This document shows, piece by piece, positions 18,399-25,296 of a DNA stretch of 64,000 bases. Position 1 is the stretch's first letter, and the number at the start of each line of letters is the position of its first letter. The notes under the pieces are model-generated. The model ran no database searches. It saw nothing but the letters and a program-made list of their open reading frames with translations, and had not been told where the DNA came from. This DNA is from Actinomycetota bacterium (GTDB lineage: Bacteria; Actinomycetota; Thermoleophilia; Solirubrobacterales; Solirubrobacteraceae), in the NCBI GenBank assembly GCA_005883215.1, contig VAYS01000012.1:1-64000 (forward strand), given 5' to 3'. Both the position numbers and the translations under genes were made by a program.

Positions 18399-20178
18399 GC
18401 GCCCGCCGGACGGCGGCCCGCGGCGAAACCGCCGCGGCGCCCGGCGCCAGTCCGGCCGCCGGCGCGCCGCGCTGGCGGTCGCGGCGGTGGCACTGGCGGC
18501 GGGCCTCGTCACCTGGGCCGTGGGCGCCCTGGGGTCGCTCGAGCTAAACACGATCGACGCCCGCTTTCAGATCCGGCCCGACCCCGGCCGGCCCCACGAT
18601 GTCGCGCTGGTGGGGATCGATAACGCGACCGTGACGCGCTACGGTCGCCCGCCGCTCCCCCGCCGGCTCGACGCCCAGGTCATCGCGCGGATCCACGCCG
18701 CCGGCGCGCGCGTGATCGCCTCGGACCTGCAGTTCGTCGGCCGAACCGACCCGCGCGACGACCAGGCGCTGGAGCAGGCGATCTCAAGCGCGCGCCCGAT
18801 GGCCTTGGCCACCCAGGAGACCGACAACGGGCCCAACCCGGTGTTCGACGGCCACCCCCCGGTGGCCCAGCTCGGCGCCAAGCTCGCCGCGATCGGCATA
18901 CCCACCGACTCCGACGGCAAGATCCGCCGCTACTTCTACGCGCCGGTCGAGCTCCCCACGCTGGCGGTGCGGGCGGCCGAGCTGGCCACCGGCCGTCGCG
19001 TCAGCCAGCACGGTTTCCCGAACAACAAGGCCTGGGTCGACTACCTGGGGCCGCCAGGCACGGTGCCCACCTACTCGTTCGCCGACGTGCTGGCGGGCCG
19101 GTTCGCCCCCGACGCCTTCCGGGGGCGCGTGGTGGTGCTCGGCATCACCACCCCGATCGCCCAGGACATCGTCCAGACGCCGGTCACGACCACCCCGATG
19201 CCCGGGCCCGAGCTGCAGGCGACCGCCATCCACACCGTCCTGCACCATTTCCCGCTGCGATCGGTGCCCGGATGGGTCGACGTGGCGGTCATCGTGCTCG
19301 CTGGGCTGATAAGCCCGCTGGTCAGCCTCCGGGGCTCGCTCGGTCTGACCGTGCTGGCCCTGCTCGCCACCCTGGCCGCGATCGCGGTCGGCGCCCAGCT
19401 GAGCTTCGACGCCGGCCGGATCGTGACCGCCAGCTATCCGGCGCTGGCCGCGCTCGTCGGCGGCGCCGGCTCGGCGGTGGCCGAGTTCTACGCCGAGCGC
19501 CGGGAACGAAGGCGAGTGCGCGAGCTGTTCTCCCGCTTCGTCCCCGCCGAGGTCGTCGACCAGGTGATCGAGCGGACCGACGAGGATCTGCGCCTGGGCG
19601 GCGTGCGCCGCGAGTGCACCGCGCTGTTCTGCGACCTGCGCGGCTTCACCACCTTCTCCGAAGCCCAGGATCCCCAGCGGCTGGTCGAGATCGTCAACGT
19701 CTACATGTCCGAGATGGGCGCGGCGATCCTCGCCCACGGCGGCACCCTGGTGAGCTACATGGGCGACGGGATCATGGCCCTGTTCGGGGCGCCGCTGGAG
19801 CAGTCCGACCACGCCGACCGCGCGCTGGGCGCCGCCCGCGACATGATCGGGGAGGCCCTGCCGCGGTTTAACGCCTGGCTGGCCGAGCAGGGCCTTGACC
19901 ACCAGTTCCGCATGGGCATCGGGCTCAACAGCGGCCAGGTGATGTCGGGCAACGTCGGCTCGGAGAACCGGCTCGAGTACACGGCGATGGGCGACACCGT
20001 CAACACCGCCTCCCGCGTGGAGGGCCTGACCAAGAACGCCGACACCCAGCTGCTGGTCACCGACGCTACCCGCGGGGCGCTGTCCGACCCGCCCGCGGAC
20101 CTGGAGTTCGTCGACGAGTACCCCGTGCGCGGGCGCCAGGCCCACGTGCGCCTGTGGACCCTGCCCGCCGCCCGCTGA
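18379..20178 (+). CDS. CHASE2-domain class III nucleotide cyclase
   Basis: Membrane sensor and cyclase of 599 aa. TM1 is at about 31-53, the extracytoplasmic CHASE2 domain at about 55-290 (ARFQIRPDP; VALVGIDNATV; VVLGITTP), three further helices at about 300-370, and the cyclase domain at about 410-575. Metal-binding Asp residues are D419 (FCDLRGFTTF) and D463 (MGDGIMALFG), and the transition-state Asn/Arg lie in VNTASR. The Lys that normally selects adenine three residues before the GD is Ser here (LVSYMGD), so ATP versus GTP preference is uncertain. The TTG start overlaps the upstream gene by 20 bp. Confidence 0.9.
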   Translation: MPPDAAERPPDGGPRRNRRGARRQSGRRRAALAVAAVALAAGLVTWAVGALGSLELNTIDARFQIRPDPGRPHDVALVGIDNATVTRYGRPPLPRRLDAQVIARIHAAGARVIASDLQFVGRTDPRDDQALEQAISSARPMALATQETDNGPNPVFDGHPPVAQLGAKLAAIGIPTDSDGKIRRYFYAPVELPTLAVRAAELATGRRVSQHGFPNNKAWVDYLGPPGTVPTYSFADVLAGRFAPDAFRGRVVVLGITTPIAQDIVQTPVTTTPMPGPELQATAIHTVLHHFPLRSVPGWVDVAVIVLAGLISPLVSLRGSLGLTVLALLATLAAIAVGAQLSFDAGRIVTASYPALAALVGGAGSAVAEFYAERRERRRVRELFSRFVPAEVVDQVIERTDEDLRLGGVRRECTALFCDLRGFTTFSEAQDPQRLVEIVNVYMSEMGAAILAHGGTLVSYMGDGIMALFGAPLEQSDHADRALGAARDMIGEALPRFNAWLAEQGLDHQFRMGIGLNSGQVMSGNVGSENRLEYTAMGDTVNTASRVEGLTKNADTQLLVTDATRGALSDPPADLEFVDEYPVRGRQAHVRLWTLPAAR

Positions 20179-20196
20179 CGGCGCGATGAGCGATAG

Positions 20197-20213
20197 GGGC
20201 AGCTCCGCTGCCC
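20197..20213. terminator. short hairpin GGGCAG-CTCCG-CTGCCC
   Basis: A 6-bp GC stem with a 5-nt loop followed by GGTTTCG lies between the convergent cyclase and microprotein genes. It is a plausible weak terminator. Confidence 0.45.
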
Positions 20214-20229
20214 GGTTTCGTGGGCGCCG

Positions 20230-20358
20230 CTAGGAGCGACCCTGCTCTCGGCGCTCGGCGCGGCGGTCGCGCCAGCTGAGGATCGCCAGCCAGGCGACCA
20301 CGGCGATCACCGGCGCCACGAACGCCAGCTGGAAGTACCAGTGGCCCAGGTGCGCCAT
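20230..20358 (-). CDS. 42-aa single-span membrane microprotein
   Basis: Very small ORF: MAHLGHWYFQLAFVAPVIAV... then WLAILSWRDRRAERREQGRS. It has one hydrophobic helix (about residues 9-28) followed by a strongly positive tail, giving a predicted N-out/C-in orientation. It starts 5 bp after the stop of the 483-aa multipass protein in the same operon and has good GC3. It is likely a real accessory subunit, comparable in size to small subunits of respiratory complexes, but no homologue is recognised. Confidence 0.6.
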   Translation of the reverse strand: MAHLGHWYFQLAFVAPVIAVVAWLAILSWRDRRAERREQGRS

Positions 20359-20363
20359 GACGG

Positions 20364-21815
20364 TCACGATCGCGCTGATAGCAGCCACAGCCCCAAGCTA
20401 GTGAACCCGACCATCACCGCCAGCATCCAGTACTGCGAGCGGGTCGCCGCGCGGACCCGGTCGTAGATGACCAGGGCCCGGTCGTGGGCGAACGTCAGCC
20501 CCGCCGCGTGCCCCACTACCAGGGCGGCTACCTGCACGTACCAGATCCAGGTGGTGCTGATCAGGTTGAGGTCTACCCGGGCGTGCGCGGTGCCGAACAG
20601 GTTGGACCCCTTGCCCAGCGGATCGGAGACCAGGTAGCCCATCGCCTGACCCTGAAAGAGCAAGAGCGAGAAGTAGTGCGCCACCAGATAGGCCAGGGCG
20701 ATCGGCACCAGCGAGTGCACGAAGCGGGTGGCCAGCTCGTCCGTCCCGTGCTGGTGGTCGACCGTGCGCATGCCCTCGATGCCGAGCCGGTAAAGACCGC
20801 CGATCAGCCCCACCATCACCACCAGGCCCACGCTGTAGGCCAGCTCCAGCGCGGCGTTCTGGCCCAGGCCGAGGTTGGAGAACAAGTCTTGGATGTGGGG
20901 CTCGACGTTGGTCCACACCGACGTCTGCCCCAGACCGTCGAAGCTCGTGGAGCCGATCATGGCGGCCAGCATCGGGACCGTCCCGGGGACCAGGTCGAGA
21001 TGGGTCACGCCGACCCCGATCGCCCGCCGGCGCAGCTCGCCGTCCTGCCAGTGCAGCGGCGACAGGCGTGCGAACAGGCCGAAGTAGACCGAGAAGCCGT
21101 CCCCGCGCTCGGTCCACACCTGCGAGCCCCAGGTGGCGATCGCCGCCAGCATCAGCCCGGCGTAGATCAGGCCGATGATCGCCAGCGCCTGGGCCTTGGT
21201 GCGACCGGTGTAGACCAGCTCCACCCAGGCGTAGGAGAGGATGCCCGCCACCGCCGGCCAGCGCCCCAGCCACTCCGGATAGGGTCGATGCGCCACGGGA
21301 CGCGAGCGGACCGCTCCCACGAGCCAGCCCGCCGCCCGCCCGGCCGCGCGCCAGGGATTGAAGGCACGAAAGACGTCGCCGAACAGGACGCTGGCGAACG
21401 GCAGCCCCACCCAGAAGATGACGAAGAAGAAGGTCGGGTCGAAGTTGCGGTTGGGGTCCTGATTTCCGGCGAAGCCGGCGTAGACGAACAGCACGAAGAT
21501 CGCGATCCCCACCGCCCCGCAGGGGATCTCCAGCCAGCGCGGATAACCCAGGAGCACCCGCTCGGGGAGGCGGTCGAGCAGCGGCTTGCGCCACAAGGCG
21601 CCCAGCGCGACGAACGAGACCACCAGCACCAGCGCCGCCCCCCAGGCAAACAGCCAGCTGGGGATCGGCAGGTCTGCCTTTCCCGAGATGCCGTGGGCAC
21701 CGGCGCTAGCCGGAAACAGCGCCCCGGCGAGCGCTAGCGCGCCGCCGAGGGCGAGCGCCGGCCGGAGCCGGCGGCCGGCAGGCGCGACCGCCCGCCGGCC
21801 CATGGCCGGAGTCAT
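20364..21815 (-). CDS. multipass membrane protein in cupredoxin operon
   Basis: A 483-aa conserved-looking integral membrane protein with about 11-12 TM helices and a cleavable or first TM segment (residues 20-41, ASAGAHG). His residues occur at membrane borders (GAHGISG, SPLHWQDGE, VTHLDLVPG, VDHQHG, VAHYFSLLLFQGQ), and CGAVGIAIFVLFVYAGFAG is a long helix. The start codon overlaps the stop of the cupredoxin-like lipoprotein (ATGA), so the two are translationally coupled. Family membership is not recognised. A role in metal handling or electron-transfer assembly is only suggested by context. Confidence 0.75.
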   Translation of the reverse strand: MTPAMGRRAVAPAGRRLRPALALGGALALAGALFPASAGAHGISGKADLPIPSWLFAWGAALVLVVSFVALGALWRKPLLDRLPERVLLGYPRWLEIPCGAVGIAIFVLFVYAGFAGNQDPNRNFDPTFFFVIFWVGLPFASVLFGDVFRAFNPWRAAGRAAGWLVGAVRSRPVAHRPYPEWLGRWPAVAGILSYAWVELVYTGRTKAQALAIIGLIYAGLMLAAIATWGSQVWTERGDGFSVYFGLFARLSPLHWQDGELRRRAIGVGVTHLDLVPGTVPMLAAMIGSTSFDGLGQTSVWTNVEPHIQDLFSNLGLGQNAALELAYSVGLVVMVGLIGGLYRLGIEGMRTVDHQHGTDELATRFVHSLVPIALAYLVAHYFSLLLFQGQAMGYLVSDPLGKGSNLFGTAHARVDLNLISTTWIWYVQVAALVVGHAAGLTFAHDRALVIYDRVRAATRSQYWMLAVMVGFTSLGLWLLSARS

Positions 21816-22177
21816 TTGGGAAACACCTGGAGGAAGGCGATCTGCCGCGAGTCCTTCTCCAGCTCGATGATGAACGTCCCCTGCGTGTTCGCCGTAAAGC
21901 GGAAGTGGACGGTCCCGTTGGCGGGGACGCCCTGGTGCAGGTCATAGCCGTGGATGTGGATCTCCTCGGCGGTGGTTGACTTGACCGTGATGTCGGCGGT
22001 CTGGCCCTGCGTGTAGCGGATCGTCTTTACCCCGCCCTGGGGCTGGCTGTTGACCACGGTCAGCGTGACCGGGCCGCTGGTGCTGGTGCTCGAGCTACAG
22101 CCGGAGAAGGCCGCCGAGGCGCCCAGCAGGGCGACCGCCCCGAGGCAGAGCACGCTGTTGCGCAGGTGCGAAAGCAT
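21812..22177 (-). CDS. cupredoxin-like lipoprotein
   Basis: A 121-aa lipoprotein with signal peptide and lipobox (AAFSGC, Cys at about 26), so it is anchored on the outer face of the membrane. The mature part reads as a cupredoxin-like beta sandwich: VTLTVVNSQPQGGVKTI, ADITVKSTTAEEIHIHGYDLHQGV, TVHFRFTANTQGTFIIELE. The HIHGYDLH region is the typical first-ligand strand. The usual Cys-X-X-His-X-X-Met loop is missing (EKDSRQIAFLQVFPK), so type 1 copper binding is doubtful. It has an upstream GGAGG. Confidence 0.8.
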   Translation of the reverse strand: MLSHLRNSVLCLGAVALLGASAAFSGCSSSTSTSGPVTLTVVNSQPQGGVKTIRYTQGQTADITVKSTTAEEIHIHGYDLHQGVPANGTVHFRFTANTQGTFIIELEKDSRQIAFLQVFPK

Positions 22178-22237
22178 GAGATCGAAACCTCCGTCAGATC
22201 GATGGCAACGGGACCGCCGAGGCGACCCCGGCGGCGA

Positions 22238-22819
22238 TCAGCTCACGGAGGGAGACGGCGGGCCGCGGCCGGCGAGGTGCCGGGCCAGGGCGGTCAGGCA
22301 GGGCAGGAACGGATCGACGGGGCGGCGCACCGGGCTCTCCGCTCGGGGCGCCACCGCCAGGCCACCGGCTACCCGGACGGGAACGAGCGGCCGCCGACCC
22401 GCCCGCGCGGCCAGCGCGACGCACCCGCCGAGCAGCACGCTGAGCGGAATCGCCACCCAGCCACCGGCTCCGTCGATGACCCCGACACCGCTCGGCCCCT
22501 GCCCCCCCAACGCGGACTCGATCGTCTCCTGGCCCACGAACAGGACCAGCAGCACGGCGGCGGCGGCCAGCGCCAGGCGCCACAGGGCGACCTGGTCTGC
22601 GCCGCGATCGCGCGTAGGCCTTCCCGCCAGGCGCAGGACCATCCCGCCCAGCGCGAGCGCCACCACCGCCGCGGCGGCCGGCACGGCCAGCGATAGGTAC
22701 CCGTGCCGCTCCAGTCCGTCGGCGCCGCCGCCGGGCGCGAGCACGAAGCGCAGCTCGTGCACCGACAGCGTGCCCGCGATCAGGAGCGCGCCGATACGGA
22801 GTCGCGATCCCGGTCTCAC
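22238..22819 (-). CDS. four-TM membrane protein, first gene of cupredoxin operon
   Basis: A 193-aa protein starting with GTG at 22819, 7 nt after a TAGAAT box. Four hydrophobic segments are seen (about 5-20, 38-60, 75-95, 115-138). HELRFVLAPG near residue 20 and HGYLSLAVP near 38 resemble a motif recalled from actinobacterial integral membrane proteins near copper or cytochrome-related genes (recollection, unverified). It is 60 bp upstream of the cupredoxin-like gene on the same strand and probably heads a four-gene operon. Confidence 0.7.
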   Translation of the reverse strand: MRPGSRLRIGALLIAGTLSVHELRFVLAPGGGADGLERHGYLSLAVPAAAAVVALALGGMVLRLAGRPTRDRGADQVALWRLALAAAAVLLVLFVGQETIESALGGQGPSGVGVIDGAGGWVAIPLSVLLGGCVALAARAGRRPLVPVRVAGGLAVAPRAESPVRRPVDPFLPCLTALARHLAGRGPPSPSVS

Positions 22820-22826
22820 GGACGGG

Positions 22827-22836
22827 ATTCTATGCT
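22827..22836. promoter_or_regulatory. overlapping divergent -10 boxes (TAGAAT minus, TATGCT plus)
   Basis: ATTCTA (22827-22832) reads TAGAAT on the minus strand, 7 nt before the GTG at 22819. TATGCT (22831-22836) lies 7 nt before the ATG at 22844 on the plus strand. The two boxes overlap by 2 bp. Confidence 0.55.
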
Positions 22837-22843
22837 CGGCTCG

Positions 22844-22888
22844 ATGAATGACGAGCCGGGGGCGAGGCGATCGTCCTCGCCCGGATGA
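22844..22888 (+). CDS. 14-codon leaderless mini-ORF coupled to next gene
   Basis: MNDEPGARRSSSPG starts 7 nt after a TATGCT box and stops at a TGA that overlaps the ATG of the exported protein at 22885 (ATGA). The downstream gene has no Shine-Dalgarno of its own, so translation may enter through this leader peptide. The arrangement is seen in sequence; function is inferred. Confidence 0.4.
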   Translation: MNDEPGARRSSSPG

Positions 22889-23562
22889 CCAGACCGCCGG
22901 CCCGGGCGCGCGCGGCTGCGGGCGTCCCCGCGCTGGCGTGGACGCTGGTCGCCGCCGGCGGCGGCTGCGGGCACGGCTCTCCGGGGTCCGGCCAACCGGC
23001 GCCGAGGGGCACCGTGAGGCTGCCCCCCAGCTACCAGCCCCGCTCCATCGGTCGGGGGCCCGCCTTCCGTCCCCCGCCGCTGGGCGCGGCCGCCCGCGCC
23101 GGGCGCCCGATCCGGGCCCTCGGCGGCGCCGACCTGCGCTGCGGCCCGCTGTCTCGGACTCGCTTCGCCGCCCATGTGGAGCTGTTCGCCCACGGTCGGG
23201 TGGTGGCCATCCCGGCGGGCATCGGTGTGGCACCGCCCCTGCGGCGCGATGGAGCGCGCGTCCTGGGTGGGCGTTGCTCCTACCCGCTGCGCAGCTCTGA
23301 GCCGACCGGCGTGATCGAGGTCTCTGGCGGCGGCGGGCGCCCGGTCCTCGGGGACCTGTTCGCGGTGTGGGGCCAGCCGCTGTCCCTAGCCCGGCTGGCG
23401 GGCTTTGCCGCCGGACCCGGGGGGGTCCGCGCCTACGTTGACGGCCACCGCCACGCCGGCGACCCCCGGCGCGTGGCGTTGTCGCCCCACGCCCAGATCG
23501 TGCTCGAGGTCGGCGGCTTCGTGCCGCCCCACCCGGTCTACCGCTTCCCGCCCGGACGGTGA
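22885..23562 (+). CDS. exported protein with PAGIG / LGDLFxVWGQPL motifs
   Basis: A 225-aa exported protein with an N-terminal hydrophobic segment and Cys in AAGGGCGHG (possible lipid attachment, though the lipobox is not canonical). Residues from about 85 show AAHVELFAHGRVVAIPAGIGVAP, GRCSYPLRSS, TGVIEVSGG and LGDLFAVWGQPLS. I recall a family of metal-site-like secreted proteins in which these positions read HxHxxL, PAGIG, LHTHD, GVIHIE and LGDFFDVWGQPL. If that holds, the His-rich positions are mostly lost here. It is divergent from the cupredoxin operon. Confidence 0.6.
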   Translation: MTRPPARARAAAGVPALAWTLVAAGGGCGHGSPGSGQPAPRGTVRLPPSYQPRSIGRGPAFRPPPLGAAARAGRPIRALGGADLRCGPLSRTRFAAHVELFAHGRVVAIPAGIGVAPPLRRDGARVLGGRCSYPLRSSEPTGVIEVSGGGGRPVLGDLFAVWGQPLSLARLAGFAAGPGGVRAYVDGHRHAGDPRRVALSPHAQIVLEVGGFVPPHPVYRFPPGR

Positions 23563-23628
23563 GGCCGCCGGGTCCGGCCGTCCGCGCTGGGCCGGCGGGC
23601 CGCGCGCGGGCGCGCGCCGCGGACCGAA

Positions 23629-23634
23629 TACCCT
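23629..23634 (+). promoter_or_regulatory. -10 box (TACCCT)
   Basis: TACCCT ends 11 nt before the GTG at 23646. It supports that start over longer in-frame alternatives. Confidence 0.45.
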
Positions 23635-23645
23635 GGCGTCGAGCC

Positions 23646-24362
23646 GTGGCCGCTTCGTGGGCAATTCGCTTCGTGGCGCTCGGGGCGGCGTGCGCCGCCG
23701 TCGCCGTGCTGCCCGCCTCCGCCGCCGCCGACGCCGATCCCGCCTCGGACACGCTCCTGGTGCAGAACGTCTTCACCCCCTACAGCCCCCAGGTATCCCA
23801 GTCGATGAGCAAGGCGCTCACCGATATCACCGCCCAGGCTCAGCGCGCGGGGTTTCCCATCAAGGTGGCGATCGTCGCCGGCCCGACCGATCTCGGCGGT
23901 GTGCCCGACATGTTCGGAAAGCCCCAGCCCTACGCCAGCTTCCTGGCCTCGGAGATCTCCTTCAACCGCAAGCAGCCCACGCTGGTGGTGATGCCGGCCG
24001 GGATCGGGACGGCCAATATCCCGAGCGCCTCCGCCGTCGCCGGGCTGCACGTGAGCACCGCGGGGCCCGGCGCCGACGGCCTGGGCCAGACCGCGCTGTC
24101 GGCGATCGAGCGGCTGTCGGCCGCCAACGGGCATCCGGTCAAGGCACCCAAGGTGAGCTCCGGCCGCGGCGGCTCGTCGGGCGTATCGCCGGTCCTGGCC
24201 TTCGGCGCCCCGGTCGGGCTGATCATTGTCGCCGCCCTCCTCATCGGGCTGGGCCGGCGCCGGCTCCCCGAAGACGACGAGCTCGAGCGGGACGAGACCG
24301 ACGAGGACGAGCTCGCCGAGCAGGAGCCCGGGCGCCGACCCGAGCACGAGCCCCGGCCATGA
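23646..24362 (+). CDS. TPM-like exported protein with C-terminal TM anchor
   Basis: A 238-aa protein with signal peptide (residues 1-30, ending ASAAADAD), a globular extracytoplasmic domain (about 31-185), one TM helix (about 190-212, APVGLIIVAALLIGLG) and a highly acidic cytoplasmic tail. The domain pattern (KALTDITAQAQRAGFPIKVAIVAG; FLASEISFNRKQPTLVVMPAGIG) resembles TPM-domain proteins, but sequence support is weak. GTG 23646 gives a clean signal peptide; an in-frame start at 23559 exists. Its stop overlaps the deacetylase ATG by 4 bp. Confidence 0.65.
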   Translation: MAASWAIRFVALGAACAAVAVLPASAAADADPASDTLLVQNVFTPYSPQVSQSMSKALTDITAQAQRAGFPIKVAIVAGPTDLGGVPDMFGKPQPYASFLASEISFNRKQPTLVVMPAGIGTANIPSASAVAGLHVSTAGPGADGLGQTALSAIERLSAANGHPVKAPKVSSGRGGSSGVSPVLAFGAPVGLIIVAALLIGLGRRRLPEDDELERDETDEDELAEQEPGRRPEHEPRP

Positions 24363-25267
24363 TCGACATCGGTGCGGGCGGACCCTTCCGGGTGAGCGCC
24401 CGGGCTCGCGTAGCGATCGCGCTCGCCGCGAGCGCTCTGGCGGCGTCGGCACTCGGCGCCTGCGGATCGAGCTCGAGCTCATCGGGGGCGGGCGGCGGGT
24501 CGGGCTCCGGGACCGCCGCTGCCGGCCCCCATTCGCGCCCGGCGCCGCGCCGGGTCCCCGCGCTAGCGCTTCCCCCCAATCCGCGGCCCCGCAGCGTCCG
24601 CGTTCCGATCCTCACCTATCACCGCGTCCATGTCTACGCCACCGAGCTGACCAAGTCGACGCCCGACCTGACGGTCGAGCCCACCGTGTTCGCCGCCGAG
24701 GTCGCGGCGCTGGATCGCCGCGGCTACCACGCGATCGGCCAGGGCCAGCTCTACGCGGCGCTGTTCGAGGGCCGTCCGCTGCCCCCCAAACCGGTGCTGA
24801 TCAGCGTGGACGACGGGTACGTCGACGGGCTCAAGGAAATCCTGCCTGTGCTCCGTCGCCACCACATGGTTGCCACCTTCTACATCATCACCGGCCGCTT
24901 CCACGAGCCCGGGTTCCTCACCGCCGGCCAGGTACGCCAGCTCGACGGCGCGGGCATGGACATCGGCGCCCACACCCGCACCCACGTCAGCCTGCCCGCG
25001 CTATCCGGCGCCGCGCTCACCTCGCAGGTGGCCGGCTCGCGTCGCGATCTCGAGCGCGTCCTCGGCCACCCGGTCGACTACTTCGCCTACCCCTACGGAG
25101 CGGTCGACGCCAACGTCATCGCGTCGGTGCGGCGGGCGGGCTTCGTCCTCGCCGTCACCACCCAGGGTGGCACCCGCGAGTCCTCGCTGGCCCCCCTGAC
25201 CATGCCCCGCATCCACGTGGGGCGGGCGATGACGCCGGCGTCGGTGCTGGCGGCGGTCGCGGGCTGA
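24359..25267 (+). CDS. polysaccharide deacetylase lipoprotein
   Basis: A 302-aa lipoprotein with a NodB-homology domain (CE4), predicted to remove N-acetyl groups from a cell-wall or capsular glycan outside the cell. The lipobox LGAC is at about residue 35, followed by a Ser/Gly linker. Catalytic motifs: ISVDDGY holds the base Asp and metal Asp, HTRTH holds the two metal His, FAYPYGAVD is motif 3, and the last motif is around MPRIHVGR. The first motif reads SVDDG instead of TFDDG. It is translationally coupled (ATGA) to the preceding TPM-like gene. Confidence 0.9.
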   Translation: MIDIGAGGPFRVSARARVAIALAASALAASALGACGSSSSSSGAGGGSGSGTAAAGPHSRPAPRRVPALALPPNPRPRSVRVPILTYHRVHVYATELTKSTPDLTVEPTVFAAEVAALDRRGYHAIGQGQLYAALFEGRPLPPKPVLISVDDGYVDGLKEILPVLRRHHMVATFYIITGRFHEPGFLTAGQVRQLDGAGMDIGAHTRTHVSLPALSGAALTSQVAGSRRDLERVLGHPVDYFAYPYGAVDANVIASVRRAGFVLAVTTQGGTRESSLAPLTMPRIHVGRAMTPASVLAAVAG

Positions 25268-25275
25268 GCGTCGCC

Positions 25276-25296
25276 GCGGGCCAGGTCACTGCCCGC
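25276..25296. terminator. possible hairpin between convergent genes
   Basis: GCGGGC (25276-25281) pairs with GCCCGC (25291-25296), with flanking CGCC/GGCG complementarity. It sits just after the deacetylase stop and inside the 3' end of the convergent gene. This is a weak call. Confidence 0.3.
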
